From positions 868,001 to 932,000 of the forward strand of contig NZ_JBPWQE010000001.1 of the NCBI RefSeq assembly GCF_051811025.1: 64,000 bases of DNA, written 5' to 3'. Under the pieces are notes generated by a model, which ran no database searches, was not told where the DNA came from, and saw only the letters and a list, made by a program, of their open reading frames with translations. This document shows, in pieces, positions 17,228 to 26,053 of the stretch. Within the stretch, counting starts at the first letter, position 1. Each line of letters begins with the position of its first letter. The translations under genes were made by a program, and so were the position numbers. This DNA comes from Tardiphaga sp051811025. Its GTDB lineage: Bacteria; Pseudomonadota; Alphaproteobacteria; Rhizobiales; Xanthobacteraceae.

Positions 17228-17243
17228 CTAAATCGTTATTTAG
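17228..17243 (+). promoter_or_regulatory. island motif site 6, upstream of the small protein/RND unit
   Basis: CTAAAT-CGTT-ATTTAG, a perfect inverted repeat. TTATTT at 17265-17270 follows after 21 bases. Predicted transcription start near 17277, 65 bases before ATG 17342. Confidence 0.55.
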
Positions 17244-17341
17244 TTGGCCCGCCGCATCGCATCATTATTTCTTCCAAAGACCCAACAGTCGCACGCCGCT
17301 GGATTGCCAATCCGGTCGGGCGTCAAGGAAGGAATAATCCA

Positions 17342-17611
17342 ATGCGCTCAAATCTCATGCCTGTGGTGTTAGCAGTCTTCCTCGCCTCGATCGCCGTTGC
17401 GGCAGCTCCGAATGCTGCAATGGCTCGTGATGCGATCATTGCATCGAAACCTCTGCCGGCTCCGGTGGGACACGCCCAGCCGACCCCGAATGGCTTTCTG
17501 TCAGACGAAGATGCGAACGCGGACGAACAGCAGCGACTTTCGAAGTACGATGCGCAGCAGCATCTGCTGGACGAGCAGCTCGACAAGTCGCTGAACATCT
17601 GCCGCTGCTGA
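17342..17611 (+). CDS. small secreted protein of unknown function
   Basis: 89 residues with a signal peptide (MRSNLMPVVLAVFLASIAVA, cleavage near AMA-RD). The mature protein is acidic and Gln-rich (DEDANADEQQRLSKYDAQQHLLDEQLDK) and ends in CRC. ATG 17342 has a strong AAGGAAGGA upstream and follows the predicted promoter. First gene of the unit leading into the RND pump. No family recognised. Confidence 0.65.
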   Translation: MRSNLMPVVLAVFLASIAVAAAPNAAMARDAIIASKPLPAPVGHAQPTPNGFLSDEDANADEQQRLSKYDAQQHLLDEQLDKSLNICRC

Positions 17612-17683
17612 TGTTCAGCCTTCACGCGGCGCTTAGGAGCAGTCGCAGAACTCTTCCACGTACGGACAATCTTGGAGCGAGCA

Positions 17684-20600
17684 ATGGGCATCGTGCGGTT
17701 TGCACTGAGATTTCCGTATACCTATTACGTGGTGGCGGTGCTGATTCTGTTTCTCGGCGGCGTTGCCATCCGCTCAATGCCGACTGACATTTTTCCAGAG
17801 ATCCGAATTCCCGTCGTAACGGTGATCTGGAGCTATACGGGTCTCTCGACACCTGAGATGGAAGATCGGGTCTCGACCTACAGCCAGTACTCCATCAGCG
17901 CCAACGTCAACGGCATCAAGAATATCGAAGCACAGACTCTGAACGGGCTCTCGATCCAGAAGATTTACTTCCAACCCGACGTCAATCTCGACCTCGCAAT
18001 TTCGCAGATCGTTTCGGCTACAAATGCGATCCGCGCGCTGATGCCGCCTGGCATCCAGCCGCCAATCGTGGTGCAGTTCAATGCCTCTAGCGTCCCGGTG
18101 CTGCAGCTCAGCCTCAACTCCGATACGCTGAACGAACAGCAGCTGTATGATTTCGGCATCTACAGAATCCGACAACAGCTGGCGCCGGTGCATGGCGTGA
18201 CGCTACCTACCCCGGCTGGCGGCAAGTATCGCCAGATCATGGTTGATCTCGATCCTGACAAGCTGCTGTCGCGTGGACTGACGCCGCTCGATGTCGTCAA
18301 CGCGGTCAACACTCAGAATCTGACACTGCCGACCGGAACCGCCAAGATTGGTGACAAGCAGTATACGATGCGTACAAACGCGACGCCCGCCAGCATCGCT
18401 GACCTCAACATGATCCCGGTCAAGTTTGTCAACGGCGCGACGATCTTTCTGAAGGACGTTGCCCAGGTTCGCGACGGGTCGGCAGTGCAGCAGAATATCG
18501 TGCGTCAGGACGGCCGGCGTTCGGTGCTGTTGAGTATCATCAAGAACGGTAATGCCTCGACGCTGACCGTAGTCAACGCAGTCAAGGACGTGCTTAAACA
18601 GGCGCGGGCAGCAGCGCCCGCAGGGTTAAAGATCAACGAGTTGTTCGATCAGTCCGTATTCGTCAAGTCATCGGTGACGGGCGTGCTGCATGAAGGCGCG
18701 ATCGCTGCCGGCCTGACGGCACTGATGATCCTGCTCTTTCTGGGATCATGGCGCTCAACGCTTGTGGTGATGATCTCGATCCCGCTGGCGATCCTGTCGT
18801 CGCTCGTGGTGTTGTATTTCCTCGGCGAGACGCTCAACACGATGACGCTCGGCGGCCTCGCGCTCGCGGTTGGCATTCTGGTCGATGATTCCACGGTAAC
18901 GATCGAGAACACGCATCGGCTTCTGACCGAGGAGCACATGGCGCTGCCGGACGCGACCCTGCATGGCGCAGCCGGCATCGCGATCCCGACGCTGGTCTCG
19001 ACGCTGGCTATCAGTTGCGTCTTCACCTCGGTGGTGTTCCTCGACGGCCCGGCAAAATATTTGTTCACGCCGCTTGGCTTGGCGGTCGTATTCGCCATGC
19101 TGGCATCCTACGGCCTGTCGCGGACGCTCACCCCGATCACCATCGGGCTGCTGCTGCGGTATGAGAAGCATGGCCCAGACGATGGCCGTCCGAAGGGGCT
19201 GTTCGCGCGGCTGTCGGGTGCGTTCGAGCGCGGCTTCGAGCGGATGCGTACTGGTTACGTCGCGCTGCTGACCCAGCTGCTCAAGAATCGCGTCGTCGTG
19301 CCGGTGGCTGCAGTGCTGATCATCGGTCTCGGCGGCGTTATGCTGGTCTCGGTCGGCCGCGATTTTTTCCCGCTCATCGACGGCGGCGAGATCCAGCTCC
19401 ACGTCCGTGCCCCCGCCGGCACGAGGATCGACGCCACCGAAAAAATCTTTCAACAGGTGGAGGACAAGATCCGCCAGATCGTTCCGGAGAGCGAGCGCAG
19501 TCTGATCGTCGACAATATAGGCCTGCCTGCTCGCCCCTATAATCTTGCCTTTACCGATGGCTCGACCATCGGTGTCAATGACGGCATTATCCAGGTGCAG
19601 CTCAAAGAAGGTCACAAGCCGACCGCCGACTACGTTCGCAAGCTGCGCGAGGTGCTGCCTGCGGCATTTCCCAATGACGTGTTCTACTTCCAGGCCGCCG
19701 ATATCGTAACGCAGATTTTGAATTTCGGGCTGCCGGCGCAGATCGACGTCCGGACCGTCGGCTACGACCCCGGTGACCTTGCCATCGCGCAGAAGCTGCG
19801 GGAGCGCATCGCAGCGATCCCCGGCATTGTCGACGCGCATCTTCAGCAGGAAACTGACGCGCCGTCATTCTATACCGAGATCGACCGTACCCGCGCGGCG
19901 CAGCTGGGACTCAATGCCAGTACGATCGCGACGAATATCAATGTCAGCCTGAGTTCCTCGTCGCAGGTGTCGCCGAACTTCTGGACCGATCCGGCATCTG
20001 GAATTCCCTATTATCTCGCCGTGCAGACACCCGAGTACCGACTCAATTCGCTCAACGCCTATGGCAATACGCCGGTGTCGAGCACGCTGACCGTCGGAGG
20101 CCAGCCGGTGCCGGGAATGCTCAGCAACGTCGCGACCTTCAAGCGCGAACCGCTGCCCACCAACCTGAACCAGGCCAATGTGCAGCCGGTTTACGACGTC
20201 TATGCCAGCGCGCAAGGCCGCGACCTCGGCGCGATCTCCGCCGACATCAACAAGGTAACGGCCGATTTGCAGAAGGAGATGAAGCCCGGAAACAGCATTG
20301 TCGTACTGGGCCAGATCCAGAGCATGAACGATGCCTTCGTCAACCTCGGCATCGGTTTGCTGTTCGCTGCTGTGTTCGTTTATCTCCTGATGGTGGTAAA
20401 CTACCAGAACTTCAGCGATCCCTTCGTCGTGATGCTGGCGCTGCCGGCGACCCTGGCCGGCATCGTCACCATGCTGTTCATCACGGGTACCACCCTGAAC
20501 GTGCCGTCGATGATGGGCGCGATCATGGCGGTCGGCGTGGCGTCGGCGAATTCGATCCTGTTGGTTACCTTCGCGCGCGAGCAGCAACTCGCAGGCCATT

Positions 20601-20866
20601 CTGCGTTCGAGGCCGCAATCAGCGCCGGCCACACCCGGATCCGGCCGGTGCTGATGACCGCGGCGGCGATGATCGTCGGCATGATTCCGATGGCGATCGG
20701 CAGCGCCGGGGAGGAACAGAACGCAGCGCTCGCCCGCGCGGTGATCGGTGGATTGCTGTTTGCGACGCCGACCACGCTTTTGATCGTGCCGTACTTGTTT
20801 TCGCTATTGCGCAAACGCGTCGACGGCCAGCCGCAACACGGCGTCTTTGAGGAGGCTAGTTCATGA
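17684..20866 (+). CDS. RND efflux pump permease (AcrB/HAE1 family)
   Basis: 1060-residue inner-membrane proton antiporter. The helix 4 proton-relay motif GILVDDSTVTIENTHR carries the paired Asp, and the two large periplasmic loops and duplicated six-helix bundles are of normal length. I chose ATG 17684 over a TTG at 17672 because GGAG at 17674-17677 is spaced for 17684. Its stop overlaps the adaptor start (ATGA). The unusual gene order is permease before adaptor, and there is no outer-membrane TolC-type gene. Likely substrates are lipophilic compounds, perhaps the phenolic product made nearby (inference). Confidence 0.92.
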   Translation: MGIVRFALRFPYTYYVVAVLILFLGGVAIRSMPTDIFPEIRIPVVTVIWSYTGLSTPEMEDRVSTYSQYSISANVNGIKNIEAQTLNGLSIQKIYFQPDVNLDLAISQIVSATNAIRALMPPGIQPPIVVQFNASSVPVLQLSLNSDTLNEQQLYDFGIYRIRQQLAPVHGVTLPTPAGGKYRQIMVDLDPDKLLSRGLTPLDVVNAVNTQNLTLPTGTAKIGDKQYTMRTNATPASIADLNMIPVKFVNGATIFLKDVAQVRDGSAVQQNIVRQDGRRSVLLSIIKNGNASTLTVVNAVKDVLKQARAAAPAGLKINELFDQSVFVKSSVTGVLHEGAIAAGLTALMILLFLGSWRSTLVVMISIPLAILSSLVVLYFLGETLNTMTLGGLALAVGILVDDSTVTIENTHRLLTEEHMALPDATLHGAAGIAIPTLVSTLAISCVFTSVVFLDGPAKYLFTPLGLAVVFAMLASYGLSRTLTPITIGLLLRYEKHGPDDGRPKGLFARLSGAFERGFERMRTGYVALLTQLLKNRVVVPVAAVLIIGLGGVMLVSVGRDFFPLIDGGEIQLHVRAPAGTRIDATEKIFQQVEDKIRQIVPESERSLIVDNIGLPARPYNLAFTDGSTIGVNDGIIQVQLKEGHKPTADYVRKLREVLPAAFPNDVFYFQAADIVTQILNFGLPAQIDVRTVGYDPGDLAIAQKLRERIAAIPGIVDAHLQQETDAPSFYTEIDRTRAAQLGLNASTIATNINVSLSSSSQVSPNFWTDPASGIPYYLAVQTPEYRLNSLNAYGNTPVSSTLTVGGQPVPGMLSNVATFKREPLPTNLNQANVQPVYDVYASAQGRDLGAISADINKVTADLQKEMKPGNSIVVLGQIQSMNDAFVNLGIGLLFAAVFVYLLMVVNYQNFSDPFVVMLALPATLAGIVTMLFITGTTLNVPSMMGAIMAVGVASANSILLVTFAREQQLAGHSAFEAAISAGHTRIRPVLMTAAAMIVGMIPMAIGSAGEEQNAALARAVIGGLLFATPTTLLIVPYLFSLLRKRVDGQPQHGVFEEASS

Positions 20867-22116
20867 CCGGGATTCAGAGGTTGCATGAGGCGCGAACCCA
20901 GGAGGAGCCGTCCGTGGTAAATCGGCAGGCGGATCCGCCGCCGGTGCGGCCTCGCTCCAAGGCCCGGCTGATGCTGGTTCTGGCGGTCCTGCTGTTACTC
21001 GGCGGCGGTCTCGGCTTCGGCTTCTGGCGGCACCAGCAGGCGCAGCAGGCTGTTGCGGACACGGCGAAGGAGCTCCGCGATCTCGTCCCGGACGTGAAGG
21101 TCGCGGTTATCAGCGACAGCACCGGCAGCAACGACATTTCGCTGCCGGCCACCACCACGGCGTTCGAAGCGGCGAATATCTTTGCCCGCACCAGCGGCTA
21201 TGTTGAAAAACGCTATGTAGACATCGGCGATCGGGTCAAGGCTGGCGACCTTTTGGCCGAGATCACCGCGCCGGAACTCGATCATCAGATCACTCAGGCC
21301 CAGGCCACGCTGAAACAGAACCAGGCTGCGTTGCAGCAGACTCAGGCCAGTCGCGATCTCGCGGATGCCACCAACGGCCGCGACAGCAGGCTCGTGAAAC
21401 AGGGCTGGCTGACGCTGCAGCAGGGCGACAACGACCGGCTGACGCTGGCAGCCCAGCAGGCGGCGGTCGGAGTCGCGCAGTCCAACATCGCCGCGCAAGA
21501 GGCGCAAATTCGGATACTCACGCAGGAGAAGGCTTATCAGCGGGTGATCGCGCCGTTTGACGGCGTCATCACCCAACGCAATATCGATAATGGCAGCCTG
21601 GTTCAGTCCGGATCCACGTTCATGTATACGCTGATGCACAGCAATGTCGTCCGCGTTCAGCTATTCGTGCCGCAGGACGCGGCATTCGGAGTGACGCCCG
21701 GCGTGAAGGCGAGCGTCCACGTTCCAGAAATTCCCAATCGGGTGTTTGACGGCACGGTCACGCGGATCGCCTCTGCGTTGCAGCCCGGTAGCCGGACGTT
21801 GTTGACCGAAGTTGACATCCCCAACCCGGATGGGGCGCTCAGCCCGGGCATCTATTGCACCGTGGACCTGCATGTTCCGCGCAAGACGCCTGCCTTTATC
21901 GTGCCGGCAGATGCCGTGATCTTCAACGCCGATGGCACGCAAGTGGCCGTTGCGGAGAATGGCATCGTCCATATGCACAAGATCACCATCGCGCGCGATT
22001 TTGGCACCTCCGTCGAAGTACGCAATGGCATCAAGGCCGGCGACCAGGTGGTGCTGAATCCGATGGTGAATCTGGCGGAAGGTCAGAAGGTGAAGGCCCA
22101 CAAGCAGGCGGTGTGA
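20863..22116 (+). CDS. RND periplasmic adaptor (membrane fusion protein)
   Basis: 417 residues: short cytoplasmic tail, one transmembrane helix (about 34-51), then lipoyl halves (FARTSGYVEKRYVDIGDRVKAG), a Gln-rich coiled-coil hairpin (AQATLKQNQAALQQTQASRDL), and beta-barrel with APFDGVITQRNIDNGSLV. It links the permease to an outer-membrane channel. Starts four bases before the permease stop, so the pair is co-translated. Confidence 0.9.
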   Translation: MTGIQRLHEARTQEEPSVVNRQADPPPVRPRSKARLMLVLAVLLLLGGGLGFGFWRHQQAQQAVADTAKELRDLVPDVKVAVISDSTGSNDISLPATTTAFEAANIFARTSGYVEKRYVDIGDRVKAGDLLAEITAPELDHQITQAQATLKQNQAALQQTQASRDLADATNGRDSRLVKQGWLTLQQGDNDRLTLAAQQAAVGVAQSNIAAQEAQIRILTQEKAYQRVIAPFDGVITQRNIDNGSLVQSGSTFMYTLMHSNVVRVQLFVPQDAAFGVTPGVKASVHVPEIPNRVFDGTVTRIASALQPGSRTLLTEVDIPNPDGALSPGIYCTVDLHVPRKTPAFIVPADAVIFNADGTQVAVAENGIVHMHKITIARDFGTSVEVRNGIKAGDQVVLNPMVNLAEGQKVKAHKQAV

Positions 22117-22136
22117 GCAGGAAAGGAAACGTAGCG

Positions 22137-22784
22137 ATGATGCGACTGTTGGGCGTTTTGATGCTATCGCTGTTAGGCTGCGACGCGGTTCTGGCGCAGG
22201 TCTCGACCATGGGCACGACGTCGATGGGGCTTCCAACCACTCCTGGTACGATGGTTTCCTCGCCGCTCAACGGCCCGAGTCCGTTCTCCGCGGCAACGCT
22301 TCCGGGAGCGGCAGATACCAGCCTGGCTCCGGTGCCGCTGGCGTCGGATCCGACAACGCCGGGTACCGTTATCAATTGCGCGCCAACCACAGCGCCAAGT
22401 GCGGCGACACCCGCGGCCGCCCTGGGAACGATCTCGACGACGAATCTCGGTAGCGCGACCGGTACGGCCACCCCGACCACGCCGGTTGGTAGCCCGCTGG
22501 ACTCCAGCAGCTGTGTCCTGAACGGGAATACCAGCCCAAGCGACCCTTCATCGTTGCCGCTCACCACTCCGTTGATTTCCAGCGTCCTGCCCGGCACGCT
22601 TGAGGCGCCGACTGCCATCCTCGGCGACACCAGTATCGCTCCGTCGGCGACGATGCCTACACCGAACGCGACGGCCTGCAACGAGACCGTCTCGATGAAC
22701 CTTGCCGCCCCCGGCATGATGGCGGCTGCCAATGCCACGGGTGCCACGGCGACGCCAGGCGTAACCGCGCTTTCGGGCTGCTGA
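22137..22784 (+). CDS. secreted Pro/Ser/Thr-rich low-complexity protein
   Basis: 215 residues. Signal peptide (LLGVLMLSLLGCDAVLA); LLGC could also act as a lipobox. The mature part is a long Pro/Thr/Ser/Ala-rich disordered region with three spaced Cys-containing segments (VINCAP, SSCVLNG, TACNET) and a terminal SGC. AAAGGAAAC precedes the tandem ATG codons at 22137 and 22140. It occupies the position where an outer-membrane factor would be expected in an RND operon but has no TolC features. Function unknown. Confidence 0.65.
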   Translation: MMRLLGVLMLSLLGCDAVLAQVSTMGTTSMGLPTTPGTMVSSPLNGPSPFSAATLPGAADTSLAPVPLASDPTTPGTVINCAPTTAPSAATPAAALGTISTTNLGSATGTATPTTPVGSPLDSSSCVLNGNTSPSDPSSLPLTTPLISSVLPGTLEAPTAILGDTSIAPSATMPTPNATACNETVSMNLAAPGMMAAANATGATATPGVTALSGC

Positions 22785-22811
22785 CTTAAAGTGCAGAGCT
22801 GTGCCTATGAC

Positions 22812-22841
22812 TTCTTCTGGCACAAAGCGGACATCGCCTTC
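22812..22841. repeat. dispersed AAGCGGACAT-type intergenic repeat, copy 1
   Basis: The core CTTCTGGCACAAAGCGGACA matches the 44331-44360 copy at 25 of 30 positions. This short, partly palindromic element (TGTCYGCTT...AAGCGGACA) is scattered between genes in Bradyrhizobium-type genomes. It lies in the gap between two convergent genes. Confidence 0.5.
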
Positions 22842-22865
22842 GTTATCTTAGAATAAGACGATCAA

Positions 22866-24566
22866 TCAGTTTTTCTTCGCGATCATGAAATCGAAGTCGC
22901 AGCCTTCATCGGCTTGGGTCACCGTCTGTTGAAATAGGCGAGCGTATCCGCGGTCAGGCAGATTTGCATGAACCGTTGCCTGCGTTGCGCGGCGCCTGTC
23001 GAGTTCGGCTTCATCGACCAGGAGGCTGATGGACCGCCCATCGACGTCAAGCTTGATCTGATCACCATTGCGAACTAGCCCGAGCGGACCGCCCACCGCG
23101 GATTCGGGCGTAATATGCAACACGATGGTGCCAAATGCAGTGCCACTCATGCGGGCATCTGAAATGCGTACCATGTCCTTCACACCTTGTCGGCCGAGCT
23201 TTTTGGGGATCGGCAGATAGCCCGCTTCCGGCATGCCCGGTGCGCCTTTGGGGCCGGTGTTCAGTAGCACCAGAACGTCGTCGGCCGTTACGTCCAGATC
23301 GGGATCGTCGATCCGTAGTGCCATGTCCTCGACAGAGGTAAACACTACGGCGCGGCCGGTGTGCTGCAGCAGCCGGGGCGTCGCAGCCGAGCGCTTGATG
23401 ATCGCGCCGCCGGGCGCGAGGTTGCCGTAGAGCACGGCCATGGAGCCTTCGGCCTTGATCGGATTGCTACGCGGCCGGATGACGTCCTGACCGGGGACGA
23501 TCTCAGCTTCGGCCGCAATCTCGCCCAGTGTCTTGCCTGCGATGGTGGGCGCGCTGCCATCGATAAGGTCGCCAAGTTCTGCAAGCAACTTGGGCACGCC
23601 GCCAGCGTGATGGAAATGCTCCATGTAGTGCGCACCTGACGGTTTCAGATCGATCAGCACGGGCGCAATGCGGCCGATCTCGTCGAGCATGTCGAGATCG
23701 TAGCCATGCGGTGTTCGGTTGGCGATCGCGGTGAGATGAATGATGCCGTTGGTAGAGCCGCCGATCGCCTGCATGACAACGGTGGCGTTACGGAAAGCCG
23801 CAGGCGTCAGCAATTCCGAGGGACGTGGTCCGCCGCTTACCGCCATTTCGGCGGCGCGCTTGCCGCTTGCTTCGGCGAGACGGAAACGTTCGGCGTGCGG
23901 GGCAGGGATGGTCGCGCTCATCGGCAGCGACAGGCCCAGCACTTCCGTGACGCAGGCCATTGTGCTGGCGGTGCCCATCACCATGCAGGTGCCAACGGAG
24001 GGCGCGAGGCGTTCGTTGACTATCTCGATTTCCTCGGCGTCGATCTCGCCGGCGCGGTGCGCACTCCAGAGGCGGCGACAATCCGTACAGGCGCCGAGCA
24101 CCTCACCCTTGTGATGACCAACGACCATGGGGCCGACAGGGATCACCACCGTCGGCAGATTGACGGATGCCGCGGCCATGATCTGTGCCGGCAGCGTCTT
24201 GTCACAGCCGCCGATGACCACGATGGCGTCCATCGGCTGCGCGCGGATCATCTCCTCGGTGTCCATGGCCATCAGGTTGCGCAGGAACATTGAGGTGGGG
24301 TGCGCGAAACTTTCGTGGATCGAGATGGTCGGGAACACCATGGGCATCGCGCCGGCCAGCATCACGCCGCGCTTCACCGCCTCGATGATGGCAGGGACGT
24401 TACCGTGGCACGGATTGTAGTCGCTGTAAGTGTTGGTGATTCCGACGATCGGGCGCTCCAGCGCATCGTCGGAATAGCCCATCGCCTTGATGAACGCCTT
24501 GCGCAGAAATAGCGCAAATCCCGCGTCGCCATAGTTGGTCAGCCCTTTGCGAAGCCCTTTGGACAT
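22866..24566 (-). CDS. IlvD/Edd-family dehydratase, sugar-acid type
   Basis: 566 residues, full length. Fe-S cluster cysteines are visible in NPCHGN, VIGGCDKTLPAQ and VGTCMVMGTASTMAC. The family dehydrates dihydroxy acids (IlvD), 6-phosphogluconate (Edd) or sugar acids such as arabinonate and xylonate. Divergent from a sugar ABC importer that is followed by a DHDPS-family enzyme, so a sugar-acid dehydratase making a 2-keto-3-deoxy acid is most likely; the exact acid is not readable. Confidence 0.85.
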   Translation of the reverse strand: MSKGLRKGLTNYGDAGFALFLRKAFIKAMGYSDDALERPIVGITNTYSDYNPCHGNVPAIIEAVKRGVMLAGAMPMVFPTISIHESFAHPTSMFLRNLMAMDTEEMIRAQPMDAIVVIGGCDKTLPAQIMAAASVNLPTVVIPVGPMVVGHHKGEVLGACTDCRRLWSAHRAGEIDAEEIEIVNERLAPSVGTCMVMGTASTMACVTEVLGLSLPMSATIPAPHAERFRLAEASGKRAAEMAVSGGPRPSELLTPAAFRNATVVMQAIGGSTNGIIHLTAIANRTPHGYDLDMLDEIGRIAPVLIDLKPSGAHYMEHFHHAGGVPKLLAELGDLIDGSAPTIAGKTLGEIAAEAEIVPGQDVIRPRSNPIKAEGSMAVLYGNLAPGGAIIKRSAATPRLLQHTGRAVVFTSVEDMALRIDDPDLDVTADDVLVLLNTGPKGAPGMPEAGYLPIPKKLGRQGVKDMVRISDARMSGTAFGTIVLHITPESAVGGPLGLVRNGDQIKLDVDGRSISLLVDEAELDRRRATQATVHANLPDRGYARLFQQTVTQADEGCDFDFMIAKKN

Positions 24567-24624
24567 GTCGTTTCCCCTGCGGCCACCAAAGCCGATTTTC
24601 TTCGTTACATCGCTGGCGCCATGG

Positions 24625-24702
24625 ATATTGTCAATAATCTGATTGGATGCGGCGGATATAATCCCTCATATCGCCATGTTAGATATTTATTATTGACAAT
24701 AT
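24625..24702. promoter_or_regulatory. paired operators between the dehydratase and sugar importer
   Basis: ATATTGTCAATAAT at 24625-24638 and its exact reverse complement ATTATTGACAATAT at 24689-24702 flank a 50-base spacer. Each arm contains the near-palindrome TATTG-T-CAATA. The layout suits divergent control by the GntR/FCD regulator encoded at 30017. TTGACA (24693-24698) may also serve as a -35 element. Confidence 0.6.
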
Positions 24703-24760
24703 GACTGAACCTGTTCCAGGGTCCGGCCCAATAAAAAACAGACATCCGGAGGAGATCACC

Positions 24761-26044
24761 ATGACGGCACGGAGAATTGGACTGGCTGCGGTCGTCGCGG
24801 CCGCCACCATCGCGAGCGCTGCTCCCGCTTTTGCGCAGGCCACGCAGATCACGATGTGGAGCAACTGGCCCGACGAGCCCGCCAAGAAGGATTGGGTGAC
24901 GACGCGGGTGAAGGACTTCGAGGCTGCGAACAAGCAGTGCTCGGTCAAGCTCAGCTTCATCCCGAAGGCGGATCTGTACACCCAGGCCAAATCGGCGGTG
25001 CGGACCGGGCAGGCGCCCGACATTTTCTACATGGAACCGGATCAGCCGGAATTTCTCGCCGGAGGCTTCCTCGAACCGCTGGATAGCTATGTCGATCTGG
25101 CGCAGTACGAGGACTGGTCGAAACCGGCCTGGACATCGAAGGGCAAGGTCTACGGCCTGCCGGTCGAGGCCTATACGGTCGAGCTTTACTACAACAAGGA
25201 CGCGGTCAAGAAGGTCGGCGTGGATGTACCGGCGTCGTTCCAGCTAACGCAGGAGCAGTTCACCGATCTGGTGAAGAAGGGCGTTGCCGCCGGCATCACC
25301 CCGGTGTCGCAAGGCGTCGGCGATCGTCCGTTCCCGGGTGGCTTGCTTCTGTTCGAGTCGCTGCTGCGCAAGCTCGGTACCGAGGACTATGGCAAGCTGC
25401 TCAATGGTGGGCTGTCGTTCAAGGATCCGCGCGTCGTTGAAGTCATGACCTGGATGAAGGGGCTGGTCGATGCCGGCGCCTATCCGAAGAGTTTTTCCAC
25501 GCTGAAGCTCGGTGAGTCCCACTTCTACTTCTACAATACGCCGGGCGCGCTGACCTTCCCGGATCCGAGCTGGTTCACCGGTCGCGCCTTTGCGCCACCG
25601 GAAGGTGGCGGCATGCCGGCCAATTTCCCGCTCGGCATCATGCAGTTTCCGGCAATGGACAAGGGCGCTTGTCCGGACTGCAAGACGCTCGCCGTCGCCG
25701 GCAGCTTCGTGATGTATTCGAAGAGCAAGAACAAGGATTGCGCCGGTGCGCTCATGAAATCCATGGCCACCGTCGAGAACGGAACCAAGTGGATGGAGCA
25801 GGTCTCGCTGCAGACCGGCCTGAAATCCGACCCAGCCAAGATCAACAGCCCGCGCAAGGACTACTTTGCGGAGCTCAATGCACGCAACAAGAACGTCAAA
25901 TACTTCTTCGGCACGCCGCTGCTGTATTACCGCGCCAAGTGCGCGGAGACCTACACCCAGGTGATGAACAACGCTTTTCCGGCCGGCCTCCTGAGCGTTC
26001 AGGAAGCTGCGGAGAAGATGGACAGCGCCTGCTTCAAGAGCTGA
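24761..26044 (+). CDS. sugar ABC transporter solute-binding protein (family 1)
   Basis: 427 residues. Sec signal peptide with ATIASAAPAFAQA cleavage region, then TQITMWSNWPDEPAKKDW, typical of MalE/UgpB-type binding proteins. ATG 24761 has a strong GGAGGAG; the longer frame from 24701 lacks one. It captures a sugar or sugar acid in the periplasm for the permeases that follow. Confidence 0.9.
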   Translation: MTARRIGLAAVVAAATIASAAPAFAQATQITMWSNWPDEPAKKDWVTTRVKDFEAANKQCSVKLSFIPKADLYTQAKSAVRTGQAPDIFYMEPDQPEFLAGGFLEPLDSYVDLAQYEDWSKPAWTSKGKVYGLPVEAYTVELYYNKDAVKKVGVDVPASFQLTQEQFTDLVKKGVAAGITPVSQGVGDRPFPGGLLLFESLLRKLGTEDYGKLLNGGLSFKDPRVVEVMTWMKGLVDAGAYPKSFSTLKLGESHFYFYNTPGALTFPDPSWFTGRAFAPPEGGGMPANFPLGIMQFPAMDKGACPDCKTLAVAGSFVMYSKSKNKDCAGALMKSMATVENGTKWMEQVSLQTGLKSDPAKINSPRKDYFAELNARNKNVKYFFGTPLLYYRAKCAETYTQVMNNAFPAGLLSVQEAAEKMDSACFKS

Positions 26045-26053
26045 GTGGACACG

